From positions 3,534,001-3,598,000 of the forward strand of contig OY969553.1 of assembly GCA_963700925.1 (NCBI GenBank): 64,000 nucleotides of DNA, read 5' to 3'. This stretch comes from CAWJMD01 sp963700925. GTDB lineage: Bacteria; Actinomycetota; Actinomycetes; Actinomycetales; CAWJMD01. Below, piece by piece: positions 17,123 to 24,992 of the stretch. Under the pieces are notes generated by a model. That model was not told the origin of the DNA, did not search any database, and saw nothing but the letters and a program-made list of their open reading frames with translations. Position numbers and translations under genes: made by a program. The first letter of the stretch is position 1; every line of letters begins with the position of its first letter.

Positions 17123-18298
17123 TCACCCGGCGGTCGCCGTGGCCACCGTCCTGAGCAGGTCCGTCCGAGCGCCCTCCAGGGCGATCGACAGTGCGCCGGT
17201 CAGCGACGCGATCTCGCCAAGAGCGCTGGTGGAGATCCGGGGCGGGAACGGCACCCGCGCAGCGACGGTGTCCCGAACCACCGGAATGAGCATCGGGTTG
17301 CTCCCGATGCCGCCCCCCAGCACGACGAGCTCCGGGTCGAAGACCGCGCACGCGCTGGCGATGGTGAGCCCGATCTGGCGCCCTTCGGCCTCGACCAGCT
17401 CGCGGGCGGCGGTCACGCCGTCGGCGGCCTGGGAGAACAGCTCCGCCACCGTGCGCGGGCGCGTGCCTGGCCAGGAGTCGTGGGCCTGCAGCGCCGCGAG
17501 GATGCCGTAGCCACCGGCTTCGGCGGAGAGCAGCTCCTTGCCGTGCCCGACGCGCTGCCCGTGGGGCAGCGTGCCGGGCAGCGGGAGGTACGCGACCTCG
17601 CCCGCCGCGCCGTGCGCGCCGCGCACCACCTCGCCGTTGTGGATCAGACCCATGCCGATGCCGGCCCCCACCGAGACGAAGGCGAACGTGGCCACGTTCC
17701 TGGCGTGTCCGCGCCAGCGCTCGCCCACGGCGGCCAGGTTGACGTTGTTGTCCAGCACCACCGGAGCGTCGACGGCGGCTTCCAGCGGGGTGAGCAGGTC
17801 GAACGGCCCGTCGTCGCCGAGGTTGAACGCGAACGACATGGTGCGCCCGTCGGCATGGATCACGCCGGGCGCGGAGACCCCGACACGGCGCAGCGGGCCC
17901 AGCTGGTCCCCGACGGACGCGACAGCGGCACGGATCATCCGGGCCGCCTGGGTGGCGACCCTGCGGCCGCCGTTGGCCCGGGTTGCCTGCCGGCGCTCGT
18001 AGTGGACGGTCCCACCCACGTCGGCCGCGGCGATGCGCAGGTTGTTCCCGCCGATGTCGATGGCCACCACGAAGCCGGCGTCAGGCGCGATCTGGTAGCA
18101 GGTCGGAACGCGGCCGAGACCACCCGGACGCAGCCCGGCCGAGACGACGAGGCCGGTCCCGGAGAGCCGGCGCACGGACTCCGAGATGGTGGGTCGCGAC
18201 AGGCCTGTGCGGTCGGCCAGCTCGGGCCTGGTCAGGGGCGCGTCGGTGAAGAGCGTGCCGAGCACGGAGCTGTCGGCGGAGTCGCCCGTGCCGAGCAT
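17123..18298 (-). CDS. ROK-family transcriptional repressor
   Basis: 391 residues from the ATG at 18298, preceded by GGGAGG; the frame extends further upstream without a good ribosome site. The N-terminal winged helix-turn-helix (TRPELADRTGLSRPTISESVRRLSGTG) is followed by the ROK sugar-kinase fold (VVAIDIGGNNLRIAAADVGG, APGVIHADG, VSVGAGIGMGLIHNG, VVLGGGIGSNPMLIPVV). The catalytic Asp of the kinase motif DNDxN is Asn here (VLDNNVNLAA), and the CxCGxxGC zinc cluster is missing. It is therefore a repressor rather than a kinase. It is divergent from a sugar ABC importer and probably controls it. Confidence 0.9.
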   Translation of the reverse strand: MLGTGDSADSSVLGTLFTDAPLTRPELADRTGLSRPTISESVRRLSGTGLVVSAGLRPGGLGRVPTCYQIAPDAGFVVAIDIGGNNLRIAAADVGGTVHYERRQATRANGGRRVATQAARMIRAAVASVGDQLGPLRRVGVSAPGVIHADGRTMSFAFNLGDDGPFDLLTPLEAAVDAPVVLDNNVNLAAVGERWRGHARNVATFAFVSVGAGIGMGLIHNGEVVRGAHGAAGEVAYLPLPGTLPHGQRVGHGKELLSAEAGGYGILAALQAHDSWPGTRPRTVAELFSQAADGVTAARELVEAEGRQIGLTIASACAVFDPELVVLGGGIGSNPMLIPVVRDTVAARVPFPPRISTSALGEIASLTGALSIALEGARTDLLRTVATATAG

Positions 18299-18333
18299 GA
18301 GGCCTCCCGGACAAGATCGGTCGTGAACGAGCC

Positions 18334-18378
18334 TTGACTCTTGCACCACCAGAGAAGATTATTACGCAGCCTGCTTAA
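18334..18378 (+). promoter_or_regulatory. Promoter and palindromic operator of the sugar ABC operon
   Basis: TTGACT (18334-18339), a 17-base spacer and GATTAT (18357-18362) form a plausible sigma-70-type promoter. TTACGCAGCCTGCTTAA (18362-18378) is a near-perfect 17-bp palindrome (TTA-N-GCAG-N-CTGC-N-TAA) covering the expected transcription start. It is a good candidate site for the adjacent ROK repressor. Confidence 0.55.
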
Positions 18379-18399
18379 CTAATCCCATGAGGGGGCCCC

Positions 18400-19698
18400 A
18401 TGTCCAACGACAACGGCGAGCTTTCGCGTCGAACCCTCCTGCGACTGTCGGCGGTCGCAGGAACCGGTCTGGTGCTGAGTGCCTGCGACGTCGGCGGGAC
18501 GAGTGACGCGGGCGAGGAGGGCAGCGGCGAGGGGTCGATCACCGCTCTGTTCATGCAACAGGCCGGGTACTCCGAGGAGGACATCCGCGGCATGACCGCG
18601 GACTTCCAGGCGGCCAACAAAGACATCAAGGTCGAACCGACCTTTGTGGCCTACGAGGCCCTGCACGACAAGATCGTGTCCGCCGCGCCGGCCGGCACGT
18701 ACGACGTCGTGTTGATCGACGTGATCTGGCCGGCCGAGTTCGGCAGCAAGAGCATCGTCACCGACATCAGCGGCGAGTTCCCCGACGAGTGGAAGAGCGA
18801 CATGCTCGGCGGCGCGTTGACCACCGCCCAGTACCAGGACAAGTTCTACGGCGTGCCGTGGATCCTCGACACGAAGTACCTCTTCTACAACACCGAGATG
18901 CTCGCTGCGGCAGCCGTCGACGAGGCTTCGCTGTCGACGTGGGACGGGGTGCTGGCAGCGGCGAAGGCCGTGAAGGACAAGGGGCTCGTCGAGTTCCCGC
19001 TGATCTGGAGCTGGAAGCAGGCCGAGGCGCTGGTCTGTGACTACACGCAGCTGCTCGGCGCCTTCGGCGGCAAGTTCCTCTCCGACGACGGCAAGTCGGT
19101 CGCCTTCGACACCGGCGGCGGTCTGCAGGCCTTGGAGTTCATGAAGAAGTCCCTCGACGACGGGCTCACCAACCCCAGCTCGATCGAGTCGCTGGAGGAG
19201 GACGTGCGCAAGGTCTTCTCGGGTGGCACGGCCGCGATGGCGTTGAACTGGACGTACATGTACAACGGCGCCAACAACCCTGAGGACTCCACGATCGCCG
19301 GAAAGGTCGGCGTGGTGCCGACTCCGAGCGGCTCGGCCGGCAGCCCCGGCGTCAACGGGTCGATGGCGCTCTGCATCACGTCCGGCAGCAAGAACCAGGC
19401 GGCAGCCTTCGAGTTCATCAGCTACCTGACCTCGCCGGAGGTGCAGAACAAGTACGCGACCAGCTCGCTGCCGTGCTGGAAGGCTTCCTACGACGACAGC
19501 GAGGTGCTCGCGACCAACCCGGCGATGGTGCCGGTGGCCAAGATCGGGCTGAACAGCCTGATCGAGCGGCCGCAGGTGCCGCGCTACACCGAGATCAGCC
19601 TGCTGCTGCAGACCGAGCTGCAGAAGGCGCTCCTCGGCCAGAAGTCGCCTGCGGACGCGCTGGCCGACGCAGCCTCGCAGGCCAAGGAGCTGCTGTAG
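18400..19698 (+). CDS. Carbohydrate ABC transporter, substrate-binding lipoprotein
   Basis: 432 residues with a strong AGGGGG ribosome site. The N-terminus combines a twin-arginine motif (SRRTLLRLS) with the lipobox LSAC, so it is likely a Tat-exported lipoprotein. The extracellular-solute-binding family 1 fold is indicated by TADFQAANKDIKVEPTFV, YDVVLIDVIWPAEFG, YGVPWILDTKYLFYNTEML, FSGGTAAMALNWTYMYN and AFEFISYLTSPEVQNKYA. It should deliver a sugar to the two permeases directly downstream. The sugar cannot be inferred. Confidence 0.92.
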   Translation: MSNDNGELSRRTLLRLSAVAGTGLVLSACDVGGTSDAGEEGSGEGSITALFMQQAGYSEEDIRGMTADFQAANKDIKVEPTFVAYEALHDKIVSAAPAGTYDVVLIDVIWPAEFGSKSIVTDISGEFPDEWKSDMLGGALTTAQYQDKFYGVPWILDTKYLFYNTEMLAAAAVDEASLSTWDGVLAAAKAVKDKGLVEFPLIWSWKQAEALVCDYTQLLGAFGGKFLSDDGKSVAFDTGGGLQALEFMKKSLDDGLTNPSSIESLEEDVRKVFSGGTAAMALNWTYMYNGANNPEDSTIAGKVGVVPTPSGSAGSPGVNGSMALCITSGSKNQAAAFEFISYLTSPEVQNKYATSSLPCWKASYDDSEVLATNPAMVPVAKIGLNSLIERPQVPRYTEISLLLQTELQKALLGQKSPADALADAASQAKELL

Positions 19699-19812
19699 CA
19701 CGGTGACAGCGACCGCGACGCGCCCCCCGGCGGGCACCGGCCGTGGCGTACGCGGCCGGCGCGTTGGGCGTGGCTGCGCGGCAACGCAGGTCGGCAGGCC
19801 GGGCTCGCGCTG

Positions 19813-20670
19813 GTGCTGCTCCTGCCCGCCGCCCTGGTCGTCTTCGGCGTGGTGCTGTACCCGGCCGCGCGGGCCCTGATCATCTCGTTCTACGACGTGA
19901 ACAGCCCGTTCCCGGGGGACTATCCGTTCCGCGGCCTGGCCAACTACACCGACGTCCTGGGCAGCGACCAGTTCTGGACGACGGTCGGTCACACGCTCTA
20001 CTTCACGGTGGTCTCGACCACCGCCGAGCTCGTCCTGGGCATCGGTGTCGCCCTGCTCCTCAACGCTCCGCTGCGCATGCGCTGGCTGTTCCGGTCCGTG
20101 GTGATCCTGCCGTGGGCGCTGCCGACGATCGTCAACGGCGCGATGTGGCGGTGGATGCTCAACGCCGAGTACGGCGTGGTCAACGCCGTGCTGACCCAGC
20201 TGGGCCTGCAGGACGGCTACCGGTCCTGGCTGGGCACGGACCCGTTCCTGGCCCTCAACCTGGTGGTCGGCGCGGACGTCTGGAAGAACACGTCACTGGT
20301 CGCCTTCTTCCTGCTCGCCGGCCTCCAGACGATCCCGCGCGAGCTCTACGAGGCGGCTCGCGTCGACGGCGCCGGGGCGGTCACCTCGTTCTTCCGGATC
20401 ACCCTGCCGCTGCTCCTCCCGACCGTGGCCATCGTCCTGGTGCTGCGCACGATCGAGGCGTTCAAAGTGTTCGACATCATCTACGTGATGACCGGCGGCG
20501 GACCGGCCAGCGGCACGCAGACCATCACCTTCCTGACCTACCTGCAGGCGTTCTCGGCGCAGCGGTTCAGTACCGGAGCGGCCCTGGCGTACCTGACCGT
20601 GACCGCGATCCTGTTCCTCGCGGTGGTCTACATCCGTCTGTTGCGGCAGAGCGAGATGAGGGCGGTGTGA
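19813..20670 (+). CDS. Carbohydrate ABC transporter permease, MalF type (N-terminus frameshifted)
   Basis: The intact frame from the GTG at 19813 encodes 285 residues with about six membrane segments and the EAA loop YEAARVDGAGAVTSFFRITLPLL. This start cuts into the first membrane segment. In the same frame upstream the sequence still reads like an N-terminus (PWRTRPARWAWLRGNAGRQA) but has no start codon. A well-placed GTG at 19703, four bases after the previous stop, lies in another frame (MTATATRPP). One extra C in the C6 run at 19720-19725 would join them. A one-base loss there, real or from sequencing, is likely. Partner of the next permease. Confidence 0.86.
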   Translation: MLLLPAALVVFGVVLYPAARALIISFYDVNSPFPGDYPFRGLANYTDVLGSDQFWTTVGHTLYFTVVSTTAELVLGIGVALLLNAPLRMRWLFRSVVILPWALPTIVNGAMWRWMLNAEYGVVNAVLTQLGLQDGYRSWLGTDPFLALNLVVGADVWKNTSLVAFFLLAGLQTIPRELYEAARVDGAGAVTSFFRITLPLLLPTVAIVLVLRTIEAFKVFDIIYVMTGGGPASGTQTITFLTYLQAFSAQRFSTGAALAYLTVTAILFLAVVYIRLLRQSEMRAV

Positions 20671-21515
20671 ACGCAGGACGCAGGTACCGGATCTTCATCC
20701 ACGTCGCGGCGCTCGCCACGATGGCGGTGATCCTCTTGCCGCTCGCGTGGCTGTTCTACTCCTCGGTCGTCAGCCCGACCGACCTGCTGTCGCGCCCCAT
20801 GCGCTGGTGGCCGGAGAACTTCACGGTCGAGCGATACTCGGAGATCTTCGTCGGCCAGGGCACCACCGCCGCGACGCAGTTCCGCAGCGCGATGGTCAAC
20901 AGCTTCGTCGTGGGCACGGGCACCGTCGCCATCTCGCTGACCGTGGGGATGCTCGGCGGGTACGCCCTGGCCCGGCTGAGGTTCCCGTTGCGCCGCGCCA
21001 CACTGCTGTCGTTCCTGGTGACCTACATGCTGCCGCCGATCGCGTTGATCATCCCGCTGTACATCCTGATGGCGAGGTTCGGGCTGCTCGACACGAAGCT
21101 CGGGCTGATCATCGTGTACTGCTCTCTGGTCACCCCGTTCGCGCTCTGGACGATGAGCAACTTCTTCGGGGCGCTGCCGGTCGAGCTGGAGGAGGCCGCC
21201 CGCGTCGACGGCTGTACCCGGCTCGGTGCGCTGGTACGCGTGATCCTGCCGCTGGCCCGTCCGGGCATCATCGCCACCGCCCTGTTCGGCTTCCTGCTGT
21301 GCTGGGACGAGTTCCTGTACGCGCTGATCTTCACGTCGACCTCGGACTCGAAGACGATCCCAGTAGCCATCGCCGAGTTCACCGGCCGCAACGCCGTGGA
21401 CTTCGGGCTCATCGCCGCCGGCGGCATCCTGGCCTCGCTACCGCCGCTGGTGCTGACCCTGCTGTTCCAGCGTTTCCTGATCGAGGGCCTGTCATCGGGT
21501 GGGGTCAAGGCGTGA
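20667..21515 (+). CDS. Carbohydrate ABC transporter permease, MalG type
   Basis: 282 residues. The GTG at 20667 overlaps the stop of the previous permease (GTGA), indicating translational coupling. Six membrane segments are apparent (IHVAALATMAVILLPLAWLF; LLSFLVTYMLPPIALIIPLY). The EAA loop, EEAARVDGCTRLGALVRVILPLARPG, is the site that contacts the ATPase. With the binding protein and MalF-type partner it forms a sugar importer. No ATP-binding gene follows; in actinobacteria such systems often share a general MsiK-type ATPase encoded elsewhere. Confidence 0.93.
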   Translation: MNAGRRYRIFIHVAALATMAVILLPLAWLFYSSVVSPTDLLSRPMRWWPENFTVERYSEIFVGQGTTAATQFRSAMVNSFVVGTGTVAISLTVGMLGGYALARLRFPLRRATLLSFLVTYMLPPIALIIPLYILMARFGLLDTKLGLIIVYCSLVTPFALWTMSNFFGALPVELEEAARVDGCTRLGALVRVILPLARPGIIATALFGFLLCWDEFLYALIFTSTSDSKTIPVAIAEFTGRNAVDFGLIAAGGILASLPPLVLTLLFQRFLIEGLSSGGVKA

Positions 21516-21549
21516 TGCCGCAACCGCTCGCAGCCACCAGACTGGTTCT

Positions 21550-22068
21550 GTGACGCAGCAACTCGTCCTGGTCGCCGACACGCACCTGCCCAAGCGGTCG
21601 CGAGACCTGCCCGACGAGCTGTGGCGGGCGATCGATTCCGCCGATGTGGTGGTCCACGCGGGTGACTGGGTCGACGAGCCGACGCTCGACGCCTTCGAGG
21701 CGCGCGCCCGACGCCTCGTCGCATGCTTTGGCAACAACGACGGTCAGCGCCTGCGCCGACGCCTGCCGGAGGTGGGCCGTGCCGAGATCGGCGGTGTCCG
21801 CCTGGCCGTGGTGCATGAGACCGGCCCCTCCATCGGACGTGAAAAGCGTTGCGAGCAGGCGTATCCCGACACCGATGTGCTGGTCTTCGGCCACAGCCAC
21901 ATCCCGTGGGACACCACGACCCCGTCCGGGCTTCGACTCCTCAACCCCGGCTCGCCCACCGACCGACGCAGCCAGCCGCACTGCACCTACATGACCGCAG
22001 TGATCGCTGACGGGCTGCTCAACTCGGTGGCGCTGCACCGGCTGCCGCCACGGTCCACGCGTCGCTGA
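21550..22068 (+). CDS. YfcE/MJ0936-type metallophosphoesterase
   Basis: 172 residues from the GTG at 21550; an earlier in-frame start at 21499 would overlap the permease gene. The calcineurin-like metal ligands occur in order: VADTHLP, VVHAGDW, ACFGNNDGQ, VVHETG and VFGHSHIPW, followed by LLNPGSPTDRR. This matches the small YfcE/YsnB-like phosphodiesterases with a di-metal centre. The physiological substrate is unknown. It sits between the sugar importer and serA with no evident functional link. Confidence 0.88.
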   Translation: MTQQLVLVADTHLPKRSRDLPDELWRAIDSADVVVHAGDWVDEPTLDAFEARARRLVACFGNNDGQRLRRRLPEVGRAEIGGVRLAVVHETGPSIGREKRCEQAYPDTDVLVFGHSHIPWDTTTPSGLRLLNPGSPTDRRSQPHCTYMTAVIADGLLNSVALHRLPPRSTRR

Positions 22069-22107
22069 CCCGTCCGTCACGAGGCCCTCCGCCGCTACGC
22101 TCGCGCC

Positions 22108-23739
22108 GTGACCGCACTCCCACCGAACGACACGCCAGACACCACCTCCGACATCCCCGTCGTCCTGATCGCCGAGGAGCTCTCGCCGGCCACCGTCGAG
22201 GCGCTGGGCCCAGGGGTGCACGTGCGCACCGTCGACGGCACCGACCGGGAGGCACTCCTGGCCGCTGTCAGCGAGGCGTCCGCGCTCCTGGTCCGTTCGG
22301 CCACCCACGTCGACGCCGAGGTGCTTCAGGCCGGACGACGACTCAAGGTGGTGGCGCGCGCGGGAGTCGGACTCGACAACGTGGACGTGCAGGCCGCGAC
22401 CGAGGCCGGCGTGATGGTCGTCAACGCGCCCACCGCGAACATCACGTCGGCGGCGGAGCACGCCGTGGCGCTCGTTCTGGCGGCAGCGCGCCACATCGCC
22501 ACCGCGAGCGCGTCGCTCAAGGCGGGTCAGTGGCAACGGTCACGGTTCACCGGGATCGAGCTGGCCGGCAAGACGCTGGGCGTCGTCGGCCTCGGCCGCA
22601 TCGGGGTTCTCGTGGCCCAGCGCATGATGGCCTTCGAGATGAACGTGCTCGCGTACGACCCCTACGTGTCGGCGGCGCACGCCGCTCAGCTCGGGGTGCG
22701 TCTGGTCGGTCTCGAGGAGCTGCTCGCGTCGAGCGATGTCGTCTCCGTCCATCTCCCGAAGACGGCAGAGACCCTCGGGCTGCTGGGCGAGGAGGCACTG
22801 GCCGGGGCCAAGCCGGGGATGATCCTCGTGAACGCCGCCCGCGGCGGGATCGTCGACGAGCACGCCCTCGCCAAGTCGCTGGCGGACGGCACAGTCGCCG
22901 CTGCCGGGCTCGACGTCTACGCGACCGAACCGTGCACGGACTCACCGCTTTTCGGCTTCGACCAGGTTGTCGCGACGCCCCACCTGGGGGCCTCGACCCA
23001 CGAGGCCCAGGAGAAGGCGGGGGTCGCGGTCGCCCGCTCGGTCAGGCTGGCGCTCGGGGGAGACCTGGTGCCCGACGCCGTCAACGTGGCCGGTGGCGCG
23101 ATCGCGGAGGTCGTCCGTCCGGGCATCGCCCTCGCGGAGCGGCTCGGACGCCTTCTCACCGCGCTCTGCGGGGCAGCGATCACCCGCCTGGACGTCGAGG
23201 TGAGCGGCGAGATCACGGCGCACGACGTGTCCGTCCTGCGCCTCGCTGCACTCACCGGAGTCCTGGCCGACGTCGTCGCAGAGCCGGTGACGTACGTCAA
23301 CGCCCCCGTGGTGGCCAAGGCCCGTGGCATCGAGGTGCGGCTGCTGACCGAGCCCGACAGCCCCAGGTTCCGCAACCTCGTGACGCTTGTCGCGGTGCTC
23401 GACGACGGCACGAGGATCTCGGTCGGGGGGACGCTGACGGGGCCACAACAGATCGCCAAGCTGGTCGAGATCGACGGGTACGCACTGGAGATCGCGCTCG
23501 CAGACCACCTGATGGTGCTGCGCTACACCGATCGCCCCGGGGTCGTCGGCATCCTCGGCGGCCTGCTGGGGGAGGCCGACGTGAACATCGCCGCCATGCA
23601 GATCGGGCGCGACGAGCGGGGAGGCCACGCCGTCGGCGTGCTGGCGCTCGACGGCCCGGTTCCTCACCCCCTGCTCGAGCACCTGCGCACGGCGATCGGA
23701 GCCCAGAGCGTGGCTGCGGCCGAGCTGCGCACCGTCTGA
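22108..23739 (+). CDS. serA: D-3-phosphoglycerate dehydrogenase, type I
   Basis: 543 residues from a GTG at 22108. Substrate and NAD domains: ARAGVGLDNVDVQAATEAGV, GVVGLGRIGVLVAQRMMAF, NAARGGIVDEHAL and TPHLGASTHEAQEKAGV (catalytic His). The extra ~200 C-terminal residues contain the intervening ASB domain and a final ACT domain (MVLRYTDRPGVVGILGGLLGEADVNIAAMQIGR). This is the long form typical of actinobacteria and allows serine feedback control. It catalyses the first committed step of serine synthesis. leuB follows after a 170-base gap. Confidence 0.97.
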   Translation: MTALPPNDTPDTTSDIPVVLIAEELSPATVEALGPGVHVRTVDGTDREALLAAVSEASALLVRSATHVDAEVLQAGRRLKVVARAGVGLDNVDVQAATEAGVMVVNAPTANITSAAEHAVALVLAAARHIATASASLKAGQWQRSRFTGIELAGKTLGVVGLGRIGVLVAQRMMAFEMNVLAYDPYVSAAHAAQLGVRLVGLEELLASSDVVSVHLPKTAETLGLLGEEALAGAKPGMILVNAARGGIVDEHALAKSLADGTVAAAGLDVYATEPCTDSPLFGFDQVVATPHLGASTHEAQEKAGVAVARSVRLALGGDLVPDAVNVAGGAIAEVVRPGIALAERLGRLLTALCGAAITRLDVEVSGEITAHDVSVLRLAALTGVLADVVAEPVTYVNAPVVAKARGIEVRLLTEPDSPRFRNLVTLVAVLDDGTRISVGGTLTGPQQIAKLVEIDGYALEIALADHLMVLRYTDRPGVVGILGGLLGEADVNIAAMQIGRDERGGHAVGVLALDGPVPHPLLEHLRTAIGAQSVAAAELRTV

Positions 23740-23758
23740 GACGCGCGCGAGGCGTCTC
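23738..23758 (+). terminator. Hairpin at the serA stop
   Basis: GAGACGC (23738-23744) pairs with GCGTCTC (23752-23758) around a 7-base loop, beginning in the serA stop codon. There is no T run, so termination is plausible but unproven. Confidence 0.45.
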
Positions 23759-23841
23759 GCATACCGGGATCTACGTACCGGTCGGCGGACGGCGCGCGTA
23801 TCGTCGGACGTCCGAGGAAACCAGCGAGGAGAGCGCGTCAC

Positions 23842-23913
23842 ATGTCCGACCAGAGCCCGCCCACCACGTTCAGCCAGGCCGTGCAGGAGTCGATGGACCG
23901 GCACGGCGAGTGA
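23842..23913 (+). CDS. Small ORF of 23 codons coupled to leuB
   Basis: The ATG at 23842 has a strong GAGGAGAG ribosome-binding site nine bases upstream. The ORF encodes 23 residues (starting MSDQSPPTTFSQ, ending MDRHGE), and its TGA overlaps the leuB GTG start (GTGA). It contains no Leu, Ile or Val codon run, so it does not look like an attenuation leader. It may be a small protein or a translational-coupling leader for leuB, which lacks its own clear ribosome site. I do not recognise it. Confidence 0.5.
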   Translation: MSDQSPPTTFSQAVQESMDRHGE

Positions 23914-24983
23914 GCGCCTCGTTGCCGAACCCGAGCGCCCCCACCGACATCCGTCTTGCCGTCGTCGCCGGTGACGGCATCGGGCCCGAGGTCGTGGCCG
24001 AGGGGCTGAAGGTGCTCGAGGTCGCCGCTGCCGCGACGGGCACCAAGGTCCAGGCCACCGAGTACGACCTGGGCGCCCGCCGCTGGCACGCCACCGGCGA
24101 GACCCTGCCCGACAGCGTGCTGGCCGAGATCGCCGAGCACGACGTCATCCTGCTCGGGGCCATCGGTGACCCGGACGTGCCGAGCGGTGTGCTCGAGCGA
24201 GGCCTGCTGCTGAAGCTGCGCTTCGAGCTGGACCAGTACGTGAACCTGCGTCCCAGCCGCCTGTTCCCCGGTGTCACGGGTCCGCTCGCCGACCCCGGCG
24301 AGATCGATTTCGTCGTCGTCCGCGAGGGCACCGAAGGTCCCTACACCGGCAACGGGGGAGCGCTGCGCGTCGGCACCCCCGCCGAGGTCGCGACCGAGGT
24401 GAGCGTCAACACCGCCTTCGGCGTGGAGAGGGTCGTCCGCGACGCGTTCGCGCGTGCCGCCGCCCGTCCCCGCCGGCGCCTCACCCTGGTGCACAAGCAC
24501 AACGTGCTGACCTACGCCGGCCACCTCTGGCGCCGCACCGTCGAAGCCGTGGCGGTCGAGTTCCCGAGCGTGACCACCGACTACCTGCACGTCGACGCGG
24601 CGACCATCTTCCTGGTCACGAACCCGTCGCGCTTCGACGTGATCGTGACCGACAACCTCTTCGGCGACATCCTCACCGACCTGGCGGCCGCCGTGACCGG
24701 CGGCATCGGGCTGGCCGCGTCGGGCAACGTCAATCCCGAGCGCGCGACACCGTCGATGTTCGAGCCGGTGCACGGCTCGGCACCCGACATCGCCGGGCAG
24801 GGCGTGGCCGACCCGACCGCCACCGTGCTGTCGGTCGCGATGCTGCTGCAGCACGTGGGGCTGCACGACGCGTCCGCCGCCGTGGAGGCTGCCGTGGCGG
24901 CCGATCTCGCCGAGCGCGCGACCCTGGGTGCCCCTCGGAGCACCCGCCAGGTGGGCGACGCGCTCGCGGCGCGGCTGGGCTAA
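23910..24983 (+). CDS. leuB: 3-isopropylmalate dehydrogenase
   Basis: 357 residues from the GTG at 23910, which overlaps the stop of the small ORF. VVAGDGIGPEVVAEGLKVLE opens the fold. GAIGDPDVPSG and LLLKLRFELDQYVNLRPSRL are the substrate-loop region. FVVVREGTEGPYTGNGG and DAATIFLVTNPSRFDVIVTDNLFGDILTDLAA carry catalytic Lys/Tyr and metal-binding Asp positions. FEPVHGSAPDIAGQGVADP is the NAD-binding motif. It oxidatively decarboxylates 3-isopropylmalate in leucine synthesis, and in actinobacteria it may also act in the citramalate route. ilvE follows nine bases later, so the two should be co-transcribed. Confidence 0.96.
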   Translation: MSASLPNPSAPTDIRLAVVAGDGIGPEVVAEGLKVLEVAAAATGTKVQATEYDLGARRWHATGETLPDSVLAEIAEHDVILLGAIGDPDVPSGVLERGLLLKLRFELDQYVNLRPSRLFPGVTGPLADPGEIDFVVVREGTEGPYTGNGGALRVGTPAEVATEVSVNTAFGVERVVRDAFARAAARPRRRLTLVHKHNVLTYAGHLWRRTVEAVAVEFPSVTTDYLHVDAATIFLVTNPSRFDVIVTDNLFGDILTDLAAAVTGGIGLAASGNVNPERATPSMFEPVHGSAPDIAGQGVADPTATVLSVAMLLQHVGLHDASAAVEAAVAADLAERATLGAPRSTRQVGDALAARLG

Positions 24984-24992
24984 CGTTCGATC

